This document shows, piece after piece, positions 22,405-35,944 of a stretch of DNA of 64,000 nucleotides. A program made the position numbers and the translations under genes. The notes below the pieces were generated by a model that was given only the letters and a program-made list of their open reading frames with translations, ran no database searches and was not told the DNA's origin. The stretch spans positions 35,964,091-36,028,090 of the forward strand of contig NC_053044.1 of NCBI RefSeq assembly GCF_003473485.1, in the 5' to 3' direction. Numbering within the stretch: the stretch's first letter is position 1; each line of letters starts with the position of its first letter. The stretch comes from Medicago truncatula (Eukaryota > Streptophyta > Magnoliopsida > Fabales > Fabaceae).

Positions 22405-25400
22405 TTAGAAAATGGTGTCTATTCCAAGTCTCCTTTTGGGAGGATTCTTATCTATGATCTGCTTCTCCAAGTCCATAAATGTAGAGCCCTTGTTAGCAAA
22501 TAGTCTCCTCAAGTTGATTACAGAAAGTTCGCTGAAGTTGGCAACAGCAAGATCAGCTTGCCCCAAATCATACCTGCAGGTTTCATTATCCATCAGTTTC
22601 TAAATGCCAAAAGAATAATAATAACATACAAAAAATTCATGTACTAAAGTGTTCATTTCAATACAAGGGAATACAACTAATTTGATGTTATTAACTCAAC
22701 CGAATTTTATGTACTCTTGAGTATGTTTCATGGAATTTTATTTTCATATATTAACATCGTGTGCTATTTATTTATGCATTAACGAGAATTACTCACGCGC
22801 GATATGCTCCAATCAATGCTACAGCCATCATTGTGCAATTGTGCGCAGCAGTTACTCCTCGAGGATCATCTTCGAAAACAACACACTTGGAAGGTTTCCG
22901 ATCAAGCTGCAAGGCATTTTAGGCAAACAAGTCAAAAATTAGCACCAAATTATAGGAAGAATGAGAAAGAATTTATGGAAGATTTGCCCGAAACTTAGGT
23001 AGTGGAAACTAATCCCACCAAATGCAACATCTCAATAATGGCGCTTTCGGCCATTAGCATTTATTGTTATTGATGTCTAAGGCCACACGATTAGCAGCAG
23101 CAATTAGTTAGGAACAATATCATTGCAGCCAAAAGAATTCCATGTTGTACTAGGAAACTCTAGCTATCGGGATTTTAATGTGAAACGAACCATTAACTTG
23201 ACCTTTAAAACTACATCACTCAGCCCACATCTTTGAAAAGGAAAATATTAAATTCTCCCATCTCAGTTTGCACTGAATAACTCAATGAAAAAATAGCCCT
23301 CATAATACCTTCGACTTTAAAATACAAGAATAGAATACGACTTTATGTTTCATCATTACTACATAGGAGACTAATATTTTTACTTTCAGAACACATTGCT
23401 ATTTACTAATTTAGTAGAACTGCATTGTTGCCCAAATGTAATTATCCTATACTGTAATAAATAGTGATAATAAAATAATAATCATTCGAAGACAGTTATA
23501 TTTCATCAACATGCAATATACAGGTGGAATTGTACCTTGACAGCAGCAGAAAGAAATCTATGAGCTATTGACTCCATCCCATCCTCCTCTGTCACAATTG
23601 CCTGCAAAACCAATAAGGCAATCAAAAAATGGCAAATTCATGATCTTGTTAGGTCTATTTATATAAGTTAAAACTTAAAAATTAGTTCTAGCCATAAAGA
23701 GGCCAAGTTGGATTTACTCGTGAAAAATAAACTTCTAAAAAGAATAATCCCTATAATAAATCTTGTCATAAATCAAATTAAAACATTTTTCTTTATGCGA
23801 GTATGCTAACAGCATTCTTCCAAAATATACTGACAATAACTCAAACTATAGTAGACATTATAACCAGCACTCAGCAAACTACGTAAATTAATTATATTAT
23901 AATTGGCCATGATGAAGTAAGTAAAAAAGGATCTTCTGCTCTTTGAATATAATAACCTAAGATCAAGTAAAGTTTTTCATTAATGCTACCAACATGCTTT
24001 TAAATGACGTGATATGGGAAGCAACAATAATTCATATTTTTTAACTCTCCCAAAATGTTACCAACCTGAAAGTACTTATCGAGCCCCATTCGTTGCAAAG
24101 CTTCTACCATATTTTTTCTATCAAGACTTGAAACGACAGCACAGGGAATGCGAGCTGTATAAACCGCTTCCAACCAGTCTTTCAAGCCCTCCGTTGGTCT
24201 TTCAACCTAGACAAATTTATATGCTATATACATCAGGATTATTCCATCAAGACACTAAATAATAGCCATCGCAACAAATCAAGGAAACAACTTACTTTCA
24301 GAAGATTATCGTAATATATTTGAGAAAACCTCAACTTCAGTCTATCCAGCTCACTTTCATCCTTATTAGAGAGAAAATGCTGCAAATTAAGGCTAATCAG
24401 CAAAAATAAGATTTGCGTAATTAATACAAAGTTTGAGATTTCTAATAATGGAACTATCTTCTAATAAGTATTTCCTTCATAATTCAATGACAACATAAAA
24501 CAAATTGTCAAAAGAAAAACCAACTAACCTTATTCAATACATTATCAGCACCTGTATTAAGCATTAACCTTTCAATATCAGCATCTTCAGGAATATCCTT
24601 TCCTGCATAGAAATGTTATACAACTACAATAGTTGAGTTGAACAAATGAAGCTATAAGTTATACTTTCTCATGTAGTAGTAATTCTATCCTTTAATTTTT
24701 TATTCCATCCATCCAAAAGGGCATGCTAAAAATCAATCCATCTAAGTCCTACAAAGTACAAACTCAATCACAACGATTAACATACCCTCTTCAGAGGCAA
24801 GCTGGTTCCATGCCTTCCTCTTCAGAGCTCGAGTATCAGCCTGAAACAAATTGCATTCAGTTACCAGATAATAAGCAATAACTCCTTTAAACTGAGTGAA
24901 TTCACAATATTATGTGCAGTGCAATCAAGTTCTCTTTTCTCAAAAACCAATAGTTTTAAAAGTTTGTCTCGCTTCCACAAGCAAGGAAGCACTGACATTT
25001 TAAAAAGAGTATCCTTGTTGTGTTATACACTCTATCAGTCAAACACTTCACAGACACTTTTTGGTTGTACTGTGTAGTTTTCCCCTTTTTTTGAACTTTA
25101 TACCAATACAGACACGAAAATACCGCAAGAATTAAATATACAGCATTTTATGATAACTTAATGATAACTCAAGTTGACTTATAAAGTATTGATTCTCGGT
25201 TGAGTTTTGACTTAAGATCGTGGTGCACCAGTTTGTGTTGTATGGTATCTGTGCTTTTTGTCTCACAGCCACATGTGATCGTGGTAGCACCGACACTTCA
25301 GACCGAAGACGTGTCCAGTGTCCAGCACATGCTAGTGTCGGACACCGGCACGGTACCAACACTTGTGTTATTTTGATCACTTCCATTTCTTAAATTATTA

Positions 25401-25463
25401 CCAAAATCTATGTGTCAGTGTTGTATCGTGTGTCCCGTGTCCAAACTTGTGTTTCATTGCAAT

Positions 25464-25502
<39 letters not shown>

Positions 25503-26348
25503 AGAAACTCAATTTGCATAACTTAACATGTCTTAAATTAAACACTGAAAAATACTATAGTAAAGACAAGTAGACAACCATGTGATGGGAGTATGTGACA
25601 CGTTTCAGTCCTAAAAAAAAAAACCTGAAAACTTGAGTTATCATGAATTAAAAAAAAAAACTTACCACCACATTATCCCAAGAGAAGATAAGACCATAAG
25701 CCTCATCTGGCTTCATAGCATAGCGTATACGCTGAAGAATACCATCTTGTAACTTATCATTCAAATAGTCCTATTTTCAACAACAATTACCATATTTCAA
25801 TCATCAATTACACACTACTTACTTCCAAAAAATTCATTTATGGTAACAAAAATTCCATACCACATCAACTTTCAACGGTCCATCCGCCCGAAAAGTCTCA
25901 AATCCTTCCCCATATTCAGCCCCAATTGCCTGAAATTGAAGAAACAACACCAAACACATGGACCAATAAAAAAACAGTCTTTAACATGAATTTGAACACT
26001 AAAATAAAGTTTAAAACGAAAAAAAAAAAATGAGTAGTAGAGTTACCTCTTGGACGAAAAGTTTATTAGGTGTTAACTGAATTCCATTAAGACAACCAAA
26101 TTCATCAGACCCAGAAGTACAACGGGTAATTAACCGATTCTTAACCAACCCCAACCGCTTAAATTTCTGTAAAAACAATATCAAGTAAAAAAAAAAAAAT
26201 TAACAAAAGTTCAGCATAAATGAACAAAAAAAATACTAAAAAATTGCACCATTGAATTGGGAGAAGGAGAAGATTGAAGACGAGAAGGGTGAGAGAGAGG
26301 AATTGAATGAGAAGTGGCTCTGCAGTTGGAGAAAGTAGTGGAGTTCAT
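22405..26348 (-). CDS. HAD-superfamily hydrolase, plastid-targeted (CbbY/PyrP-like)
   Basis: Eleven exons splice in phase to 363 aa: 26250-26348, 26047-26166, 25861-25929, 25666-25770, 24786-24840, 24529-24602, 24296-24379, 24066-24206, 23536-23601, 22797-22906 and 22405-22573. The N terminus (MNSTTFSNCRATSHS...) is Ser/Arg-rich and looks like a transit peptide. HAD landmarks are VVSSLDR (motif II), a Lys in DRKPSKC (motif III) and VVFEDDPRGVTAAH (motif IV). Motif I reads GLIFSWDNVVADT, where catalytic members have D-x-D; the first Asp, normally the nucleophile, is Ser here. Plant relatives include phosphatases assigned to riboflavin synthesis and sugar-phosphate phosphatases. Because of the altered motif I, the substrate and even the activity are uncertain. 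The gene structure shows no damage. Confidence 0.88.
25215..25450. repeat. Dispersed repeat with 'gtgtcc/ggacac' motifs in a HAD intron
   Basis: Blocks such as 'caccgacacttca' and 'gtgtccagtgtcc', with their complements, alternate here. A diverged relative (caccgacacttcat...) occurs at about 36705-36800. It looks like an old MITE family, but I could not define its ends. Confidence 0.35.
25467..25499. repeat. (AT)n microsatellite
   Basis: About 16 AT dinucleotides following a short 'aataataat' run, inside the HAD intron between 24840 and 25666. Confidence 0.9.
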
Positions 26349-27446
26349 TGTTGTTCGACACGCAACAACGTTGTTGTTACGGAGAGAAGTAGAAGATGAT
26401 GATGTTTTTTTGCTGCGGTTTTGGTTTCACTCTATGTTTGTGTTTTCATAAATTTCATTTATTATTTCTTTATTTTGAGGTTTAATTTAAGATTTAAATA
26501 TCATGATTGTGGATAATTTTATTTTATTTTTTGACAAAAGTGATTGTGGATAATTATTTGGTCAAAAACAAAATTTGGTCAAAAAAATGAAAAATACTTG
26601 TGATTGTGGTGCATCCTGGTGGGTGGTGGTAGTAGTGTAGTGGCTATTTTCCTACTCACGTGATTAATCACGAGCTTTTTCTTATAAAGGGAACATATTT
26701 TTTTGGTAAAACATAGGATAAAGGAAGTATTTTAAATTAAATATATTAAAATGATTTTCTTTTGACTGAGAATATATTAAATTTTTTTTTTTGAAGCAAG
26801 AGAATATATTAAATTGATTAAAACTTGTTTTGACTGAGAATATATTAAATTGATTAAAAATGTATTCAAAATAGGAAAAATACTTAAATGGGTTTATATT
26901 TTTATAATCAACCATCAATTTAATTATTTTTTTGTTAAATTTTCGATTCATTTGAGAAAAGGGTCTCGTAATCTAAAGTTTGGTTGTGAGGTAGGTAAAT
27001 GTTAGGTCAAAAATCATTTCCATCAAAAATCGTTCTCGAGTCTTATCTTTTCAATTTAATTCCTAAATTATTTAAAGGGTGTTATCAACCGATGTCTCTG
27101 GAGTATTGGTTAAGAAACTAAAAATGGAAAGAAAATACAAAATTTGCATTGAAAATAACATTTTTTAAACTTTCAAAAAGTATAATACACAATTTTCGAG
27201 ATAATATTTACTTTTATAATTTCTTAACAAGTGCTCTGTGGCAGTTGTTAACATTTCTCTTATTTAAATATACAAGTACCTCTTAACAAAACTAAAATGT
27301 TAAGACAAAATTGAAGAATTTTCATATACTTTGGAGATTAAATTGATGAGTTCCATATATTTAAGGATTACTTATCATATTTTTAGTATAATTGATAGGC
27401 TAAAATAGTGTGACCGATAGTTTAGAGACTAAATTGATAGTTTATG
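26349..27446. other. HAD upstream region and intergenic DNA, no gene seen
   Basis: Starts with the presumed leader of the HAD gene, then becomes AT-rich. The region 26760-26870 holds repeated 'gagaatatattaaatt' units. Open frames here are low-complexity Phe/Asn/Lys runs and are not credible genes. Confidence 0.45.
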
Positions 27447-27817
27447 AGATGTTTGTTTCAAGTTTAAGATTTACATTCCTATGAATACATGATAGGGAAC
27501 AAGAATATACACATGTTTGTTATGAGATTTAGAAATCATTATTCCTCGTAACAAGGTTCCTGAGAATAAAATAATTTCTCAAAACTTTCAACATTCCCAT
27601 AAAATTATTCCTCTCCTAAGTTAAATGATAGGAAAGTGGGTTCCCATGAAATTTTGTGTTTTTTTTTTAAAGAAAATAACTTTTAATTTTCCTAAGAATG
27701 TTTAAGAGTGTGCCAAGCAGTTTTTTATTTTAAAATATCCTGAAATAAAACTTCCGTCTTTATATTCCTTAGTATGTTATTCCTAAGAATATATTTTGAG
27801 TCCGTAAACAAACACCT
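27447..27817. mobile_element. Probable MITE, about 370 bp
   Basis: The termini read AGATGTTTGTTT on the left and the complement of AGGTGTTTGTTT on the right. Further inward both arms contain 'attccta.gaata'-type motifs in opposite orientation. Target duplications were not clear, so superfamily and exact ends are open. Confidence 0.5.
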
Positions 27818-29975
27818 CCTTAATCATATTTTTATTATTCCATGCTCTTCTCGTTTTAATTCATTTATTTACTAGTTAGATATCCCTTGGACTTGGAACC
27901 CTGTATAATAAAAAATATATATAAATGTAAAATTATTGATTTTTTTTTTATTGAACTTGATTTCGCGTAAGCGTACTGGGTTGTGCCCGTGATCGTTGCA
28001 CGTTTGTTAGAAGAGTTGATTAGACATTGAATCTAATTATGTTGTTTATTTGTCTTTTTAACCCGTTTGAGTTGACCTACACTGTGGACTTACCGAGTCA
28101 GATTTTATGCCCCAACTTTTATACTCATTTGTTTTTTATTAATTTAATTTGTGTTTGATTAAAAAAAACCATGTTTACTTTCATCTATAACTTTTTTTTA
28201 ACATAATTGTTCCTTATTAATGAAGAGAGAGTGAAATTGAGAGCAAGATAAAGAGTTAGAAGATAGATGTAGAGAAATAATGAAGGAGATTGCATAATGC
28301 AAGTTCAGTTGAATTAACAGAGTGAAAGTGAAGGAAGTAGAGGAATAGAGCAGAGCATTTTTTAAGTTTTTTGAGTATGTAAAGAGAAAAAGTAGATATG
28401 ACAATAAAAAAAAATATTGAAAATATATAATAAGTTGTGAAATATTTTATAAAAATATCCTTATATTTGTTAGCGGGTCGAAAAAAATAAGGATTAATAA
28501 TCCATTTGATGGTTAACAAGTTTGCTTAACAATTTGTATTAGAGTTTTTCTATCATGTAGAAATTTGTATTAATATCCAATAACTGTATGCAGACTTCTA
28601 ATAACATTATTGCATGCATAAAAAACTCTATCCCCCAGCAGACTTGAAACTTTCAAACAATCTTCTTATCTTTTACAAAAAATGAAAAATGCAAGTTTTA
28701 TTAAGGGCTTAGAAAAATCAATTAGCACAAGCTGTGCTAATCAAACCCACTAAAACTCCTGATACACACCTTGATACACAAGTCACCACCACCGGTTATA
28801 ATTTGCTACAATGCATGATGAATCCCTCCCCAATCCTCCCAATACAAAGCCAGCAGCATCATTGCTGCATATAATATTATAAGGGAAATGTTAATGAGTG
28901 CCCCTGGAGCACTCTTTAACAACAACTCAATGAATACACAATACACGACTAATAACCACCTTCTTGATAAACGTGGACACCTATTTCTCCTACACAGATA
29001 CTGATAATACCATGTTCCATTCCAAAACCACTAAACTAAGCTTTATTTAGTTCTGCACACAAATACCAGTACCACCCCCAGTTCTATACCATATGTTCCT
29101 TAGCACAGATCAACCATGCATAATTTCAAAGGAGTGCAGTATCCACCCTTTCAATACACTGCATATTCCTCGTTCTCTGCACTACTTTCTCCCTGACTCA
29201 TTTCAGAAGATTAGGATCCATTTCTTTCCTTTTCACTCCACACTATCTGTCTGCCACCTATATCGTGCAAACAGACTGGCCCCTGAATCGACACCTTCAT
29301 TCAACACCGTATACTCTACACTTGATTGTGGTGCAATTTTGTCGGTTATGGTTTTTATCTTATACTGAGAAAAGCTTTCCACGTTAATGTTTATGTTGTC
29401 TTTATTTCAAATTTCTGTTTTTGTATTGCTATTATTGTTGGAATCGGTTTCATTCAAAAAAGTTGTAGGTCAGATTTTCACAAGAGTTTCTGAATTTTTC
29501 ATGTTTCGCAAAGTCCTTTGATACCAAGTACCAATATATATGTTGTTTTCATGGATTGAAATGAATCTTCTAGATTTGAAGTTTCCAATTATAGATCAAA
29601 AAATACAAATTTATTTTTCCTCAAAAAAAAATATAAATTTATTTATATTGGTACAACAGGGCATCCACCCGATTATGATATTTCCAACAATTTTACAATC
29701 AGACTAACCAATGGTAAGATCCATACCCTGTAGAGAATAAACTCGGCATCACTCTAATGCACCCAATGAGAACAACATAATCTACTAGCTCCACAAAAAG
29801 CTAGTTTCAGAATATACATCTTCACTCAAAGTCTCAAACACAACGTATTTAACAAAATCAGACACCAGTCACACCACACATACTTTATTCTACATAAATA
29901 AATAACAGGAGATCAAACACATGAACCAGTAATGAATCATGAATAACGCAATGAAGATAATTTAGAATGAAAATG
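27818..29975. other. Intergenic, no gene; one MITE end at 28886-28915
   Basis: The segment 'gttaatgagtgcccctggagc' followed by 'actctttaac' at 28886-28915 matches one terminus of the small MITE at 50597-50754; the other end was not found. The rest, including C-rich 28760-29340 with a 91-codon frame, shows no recognisable domain or splice structure. Confidence 0.4.
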
Positions 29976-32943
29976 TCATGTCCTTTTCTTACTTGGCCTA
30001 GTCATAGGGAGTGATATATGGATGAAGCCAAACTTCTTCCTCGGTGCCACAGGCTGCTTTTGATCGCTCTCATGGTCTTTCTCAGCTTTTGGTGAAAGGG
30101 TTAGATCTTCCCTCAGTGCTCGAAGCATTTGGCTCAATGCTACCTTTCGCCTTTCAGTATGCTCTTCCATCTCCTTTCTTGCAGCATATCCTTCAGGAAC
30201 TTGCTTTCTGCTAAGTACATCTCTCATTGAAGTTGTTGGCCTCGAAACAGGCTTTTGATTATTTTTTCCTGTTGTTGACCTGGTTACATCCGGTAAAGAA
30301 GAATCTCGACGAACTCTAGCTTGATTAAACTTGTCAAAGTTAAAAGAGTTATACACTGCTTTCTCCCTTAGATCAACCTCCGGTATCCATATCCGCAGAG
30401 CTTCCCTAGCAGCATGTTGTTTTCTATTTGCAGATTCAATTCTGTTTAAAGCATCAGATAAGACTTGTTTGCTTGTTAAAATTTCTTCGGATGCCTCCTC
30501 CAGCCTTTTCAAAATAGTCAGCTTAGAAATATTTGTTTCATCAATTTGAAACTTCGAATCTATTACCTTCTTCGGGGTTGAATCCTCAGGCATCATCATA
30601 GCCTTGGGGTTTAGAGGAGAGTTTTCTGCTAAAGCAAAAGTGACTTTCCGAGGTTCAGGCCGAGCGAATTCAAATGATCTCTCGGCGCCAGATAGAGCCT
30701 TGATTTCAGCAAGAGCAATAGCTTCTGCTGCCTTTGCAGCTTCTTCCATCTTTTTGGCTGCAAGCCACCTCATCTCGGCGGTCTTAACACTAAAACTGTG
30801 CTCGTCATACACATATAAGGGATTTGAAACTTCAGATCTTCTTGTCTCAACTATTCTATTGTGCTGCTCATAATCCCAATTGAAATTCCTCGTATTTGCA
30901 GGATTATCAAAGGTGAATTCAACATGAGATGATGGTGGACTCAATCTTGCTTGCTCTTGATACACAGATAAGGGCTTTGAAACTTCAGATCTTGTCTCAA
31001 CCATTCTATTGTGCTGCTCAGAATCAAAATTGAAATTCCTCATATTTGCATGATTATCAAAAGTGAATTCCACATTAGATGATGGTGAATTCAATCTTGC
31101 TTGCTCTTGTTCCTTCTCTTGAGCAGACACAGCTGCAAACTTTGATGCTAGCTTTTCACGTGTCTTCTCCAGAAAAACTTTCTCCTTCTTCATCTTTTCA
31201 TTTAAAGATTCAACAGACGATTGTATCGCCTCAAGTTCATTCATAGTATTACCAAGATTCACTTTGGCTTGTTTCAAGTCCATTAAAATCATATCAGGTG
31301 ATGACATAGAGCATGAACTTGGAATATGCGATGTCTGTTCTTGATTGTTGTTGACATTATTCCCATTAGTTTCTTTATTCATCTCCTTAATAACAGGAGT
31401 TCCAACCTGTTCATTAGAATTTAAATCTGGAGTAGCAGATAATTTCAATGCTTCTTTTTGTAGCTGTTGCTTTAAGTCCTCCACAATCCTTTTGGTTGCA
31501 CCTAGTTCTTCGAGCACGTCAAGTGTTTCAAGTTCTTTGACAATCAAATCCTTTTCCAACTCTGCTGCTTGTTCTTCCACTTTCTTTATATCAAAATCGT
31601 CAAAGTTGTTCTGCTAATGACAATATTCTTCTACATCAGCAAGTAAACTAACAAAGGGAAGGCATCAAGAATGTAAAAAAACTCTGCTATATTTAAATAG
31701 ATCAATCATACAGGGAAGTACAAGTGGAAAATAGAAAGAGAATAAAAGATTTCATGGACAAATGCGAATGGAGTGCAATCTCTCTGATTCTGCAAGGATA
31801 TCAATGAGAATTATGTTGCCAATCCCTCTAAATAGCCATTAGCATCTTAAAGAAGTTGTTAAGAAAATTTCCTATGATAGATCTGATAATTGCAAGAAAT
31901 TATATCTAAAAATCTATATGTTCTCTACTAGTCATAGATCCCAAATCATTGCAGATATTGCACACAATCAAAAGAAATTACCTTCTTTATGTTAGAGGTA
32001 TATGATAAAAGACACTCGTGTGTCTTCACCAAACAGTTGAAGATTTTTAGAGATGGTCAAGTTATATGGTATCAGATCCGCCTTGGTGGACTAGAGATCG
32101 ATTTTTGCTGTCCCCATTTCTCTAATAATAAGTTAAATCTCCGCACAAAAATAAATAGACATGCGTATTGCCCACGAGCTCAAAAGGCTCTTGCATAAGT
32201 GAGTGCGTCATATTGAACTATAGTTTGACAAAAAAAAGTTCAGATAAACTTTTAAACAAGCACTTCCATGAAAAGAAAAATTGAAATGGTCTTTACTTAT
32301 CTGCAATGACTTCGAGTCTTCTAAATTATGGCTTCTCGTATAAATGCAAATAAACCACTATGCCTAAACATTTTAAAGGCTCCCTTTTTAACTTCTGTAT
32401 AAATACATATAACCTTATAAGGGCTTTTCCTCGAGTTAAAAACTAAATACTTATGGCAGTTGAGTTGAGAGGCTTCCAAAAGCTAGAGACTAATCCAACT
32501 AGATCATCACATAAAAATCATTCATGTGCTTTCACCCAACAACTTTCCTAATACTCATTAGATTATAGCCATTTCAGTACTCTATTACTACTCAATATAG
32601 TGAAAATTATCAATAGTCTGGAATCAAAATAGTAACACTAATTCGCATCAAGCAAGCAACTTAATTCATTTAAGAAGTGAAATCACATTATCATTATCGT
32701 AAAAAATTAACTAAAAAATCAAATTCAAAGCTTCAAAAATTGAAACATCAACATAAAAAGGAAACATACAAAAGCTTCTCCAAGCCTGTAAAGAGGAATC
32801 CAAGGTCCACTTCCACCGAAACGAGTGACGGCTTCCTTAACCGATTCGAACGGCGGCGATGTATCAATCTCAGCTCGATAATTGACCTTCCTAATTCCGC
32901 TCTCCGTATCGGCGCCGGCAACGCGAGTTTCCGCCATTTCCAT
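29976..32943 (-). CDS. WEB-family coiled-coil protein (DUF827)
   Basis: Two exons (32770-32943 and 29976-31610) splice in phase to about 602 aa. The first carries the WEB signature RAEIDTSPPFESVKEAVTRF; the second is a long charged coiled coil. WEB proteins include WEB1/PMI2, which help control actin-based chloroplast movement under blue light; this one resembles the less-studied At2g38370/At2g40480 group. The start chosen is the first in-frame ATG (MEMAETRVAG). Residues in the middle contain two adjacent copies of a ~50-residue unit starting QEQARL and including VEFTFDN and EQHNR. The C-terminal part has an Arg/Lys-rich tail (PSKKRT). A 92-codon upstream frame begins at 33026 in another frame and overlaps the main start. 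Confidence 0.9.
30800..31115 (-). repeat. Internal tandem duplication within the WEB coding exon
   Basis: Two adjacent units of about 155 bp, each encoding a ~50-residue block from QEQARL through VEFTFDN, RNFN and EQHNR to VETR.SEVS, are about 80-85% alike. Their frame is preserved, so the duplication was tolerated. Confidence 0.75.
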
Positions 32944-33039
32944 CGAAAGTTCGTAGAAAAGCAAGCGCGTATTTCAGAGAAGCATCGAAATGAGTGATGA
33001 AGATTGGAGTCTCGAGAAAGATCCATTGGTGGAATTTAT

Positions 33040-33150
33040 GCAAGCGTGATGATGATGTCGCGGGTCCGAGTTAGAAACTCAGTGAATGAAGAAAGAAGAA
33101 AGAAGAAAGAAGAAAAGAAAAAGAAAAGGGAAAAAGCTTTCTTTTGGTGT
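33040..33150 (-). repeat. GAA/GAAA-rich tract (CT-rich leader of the WEB gene)
   Basis: Repeated 'gaagaaa' units on the + strand; on the minus strand this is the pyrimidine-rich sequence often seen in plant 5' leaders. It lies just upstream of the WEB start, so it is probably transcribed. Confidence 0.5.
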
Positions 33151-35944
33151 ATGAGTGTGTGCTTTACTGGTGGTTACGATTGTTGAGTGTTGGCCAATTA
33201 CGGATTGACACGTAGGAAAGAAAGTGTTTGATTTTGAGCGTGATTTGCGTTGTTATGGTGTGATTGAGTTTTTGGCGGGGGAAAGGTTTTTTTATGTTGT
33301 TTGGACTTGGAGCAAGGGAAACGACGACGTTTTGTGTGCCCCACAAATCCGCTAGAAGAAGTGGCATGCCTTCTTGGATCTCAAGCATTAGCAAACATTT
33401 ATATTTTTTTTCATTTAGGTTATTTATCTTTTGAAAAGTATCGAAAGTTATAAATTTTTTGTTCGAAAAAGTTGATTTATCTCATAACATGGGTGTAAGT
33501 GTAACAGTGTGAATTAATAAGATATCCTAAGTGAGAAAAAAGAGATGATAGTATTAGAGAGTGTGTCCCTAGCATTTTTTTTGGTTGAAAGAGAGAAAAA
33601 AAGAGATGATAATTTTAAAATCACATAAATAAAGGAAAATCACCATGATGATAGTGGAAATCGTTCGTAGTGGAGAAAGGATAATCAATTTTCTTGTAGG
33701 AAGGATTTGTACAGTGCATTTTTTTCAATTTTTTCTAATTATTGTGATTATGATCGTTATATGAATTTAATAAATTTATCATCATTTGTCATCACTTCAT
33801 CTTCATTATAGTCCTTCAAAATGAGACAATTTCCTCATCATTTTTTTCCAATTTTTTAAGGTGACAGTCTTAACAATTGTAACAAGTAACAACAAGTAAT
33901 CACACACAATTCACAAGTTAGCAACAATTTCTAACATCATTTAATATATTATATGTTACTCAGAAAAGAAAGAAGAACAAAATGCCTGCCTTAAATTCGT
34001 GTTTGAGAGTAGGACAGCTCCATAATGCATGTTGGTGCCGGTTTGATCTCTGAAGAGTGAAGAGAATGATATGATATTAATACACACCAATCTTATACAT
34101 TTCAATGGACCGTATCCTGTACAATTTTCACATGCAAAAGCAATTAAATTTGTTTTTTGGACGGAATCAAATTAATCAATAAGGTGGTTGATGACTTGAT
34201 GCTAAATTATTATTTACTTGTTGCTCCTTCGGTCATATAATATGCATGGACGAATTGAGTCCACTTAGTTTATACAGATCCAATCAGTGTACAAGAAATG
34301 TATTGGACATGTGCGAAAATCCACTAAAATCGGGTACTATCACATTAAAGTGTGATGTTGTAGGGTGGGTTCAAATAATCAAATACAAGAGATCAAAACC
34401 ATGCATAACAATAGCACTTAATTAGAAAATCACAGAACTAGCTTATCATACAGCTCATCTCATTAAATTGCTATTACCCTTCTCTTTATCATGCATGATT
34501 CCTCAATGGTTAAAAAATTTCAAAGCTGAATTACTTTAATTGTGCTAAGATCAAGAACAATGTGAATGGTTTGACAATTGGGTGGGGCAGATGACATTTG
34601 AAGGGTGGTACGTATGAGTTCTGCTTAGGACTCGACAAGACATTGATTTTGTTTCTCTCTGTACATTTACGTGTACTGCTAACCTTCACTGCCCAATTGC
34701 CAACAAAGTTTTTCATTCATGGGGTCATGGGACCATGACATGCATGTTTTCATTTATTAGTGTTCATCCCAACATAATTAAACAACAAATTCCCCTTACC
34801 TATGTTCAACAATATTTTTTGAACGAGTTGAGTTATATTTATTTATTTGGTGGAGTGAGTGGACAACTATTCATGTTTTAAATTCTAATAAATACTTATG
34901 TTTTTGATAGATCCAACAATAGTTACACTTACATGATACAAAGTTGGCAAATAATTTAGTTAATTAAATATGTGGTTATAGTCTAATTGATGAAAATTTT
35001 GTATAAGCAAAATATGTATCATCCAAAGTGAAACTCTTAAGTATATCTTTTTGAATTTGGGTACTTGTCTGAGATAGACCAAAAATGACAACCGAGTTGA
35101 TGAAGCACGGAGGAGAGCATCACTGTTACATCTTAATGGAATGTTGTATCTACAAGTATTTCGACTTTCAAGTCAATTTTTTATTAAGATGAATGTAACG
35201 AAATGAAATGTGTACTTTTCTCCTAGTGCAAAATGTCTGTTGTCCTCGAGGGATTTGCGCTGTGATCGGCACATCACCCTCTAATTTTCATCATGTGGTA
35301 ATTAATTGATGGGAGCAATATAACTTGCATGCACCCTCACAGTAGAGTTTCTATCCTACAATGGACCCGAGCACGTAACACGTGTACCATGCATTCACAC
35401 ATACAATTGTTACTGATGATTAACCGTAGATATGATGATGTAGTAGACTTTACTGATTAATAATAATATAAGTGTTCCATGCTCCACCACAAGTATGCAT
35501 CAATCTCCAAATCAATGGCTCATAATCTTCCAAAAAAAAAAAATGGTCCAGCTACCCAATCAATTAAGTGGGCAAGAAGTAATTTCAGACATTAAATTCA
35601 TAAGAATTAAATTGGTCCCGTTCCAAAAGAAAAATACACCCATTTATAAAATTGAACATAGTCCCCACTTTCTTGATTCACAACTATGCCTTAATGTCAA
35701 AAAAAAAAAAAAAAAACTACATTCCAAAATTACTCTATTCCCTTATTAGCATTTTCCATTCTTTATTTATGTTGAAGAACGTGAACTTTCTATTTATATT
35801 GCCTAAGAGTCAGAACCATAAGATAATAATGTCCCTAGAGTCTACACATGTAGATGTTTTTTGACTCTAATCTAGAGGCATTTTTTTAGATCTAAGTTTT
35901 TAAGATATCTAGAGAGTACTCAAAAATAGTTTCCAATATCTAAA
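33151..35944. other. Long intergenic region, no gene seen
   Basis: Should contain the WEB promoter (minus strand) and the DUF688 gene promoter (+ strand). AT-rich throughout. Open frames are short and without known motifs. No transposon ends were recognised. Confidence 0.4.

Noticed and set aside
26682..26951. 89-codon frame rich in Phe, Asn and Lys
   Set aside because: It is made of repeated 'gagaatatattaaatt' units on the opposite strand and is low complexity.
29093..29368. 91-codon + strand frame
   Set aside because: No domain, no splice context and no homologue I recognise; composition resembles the surrounding intergenic DNA.
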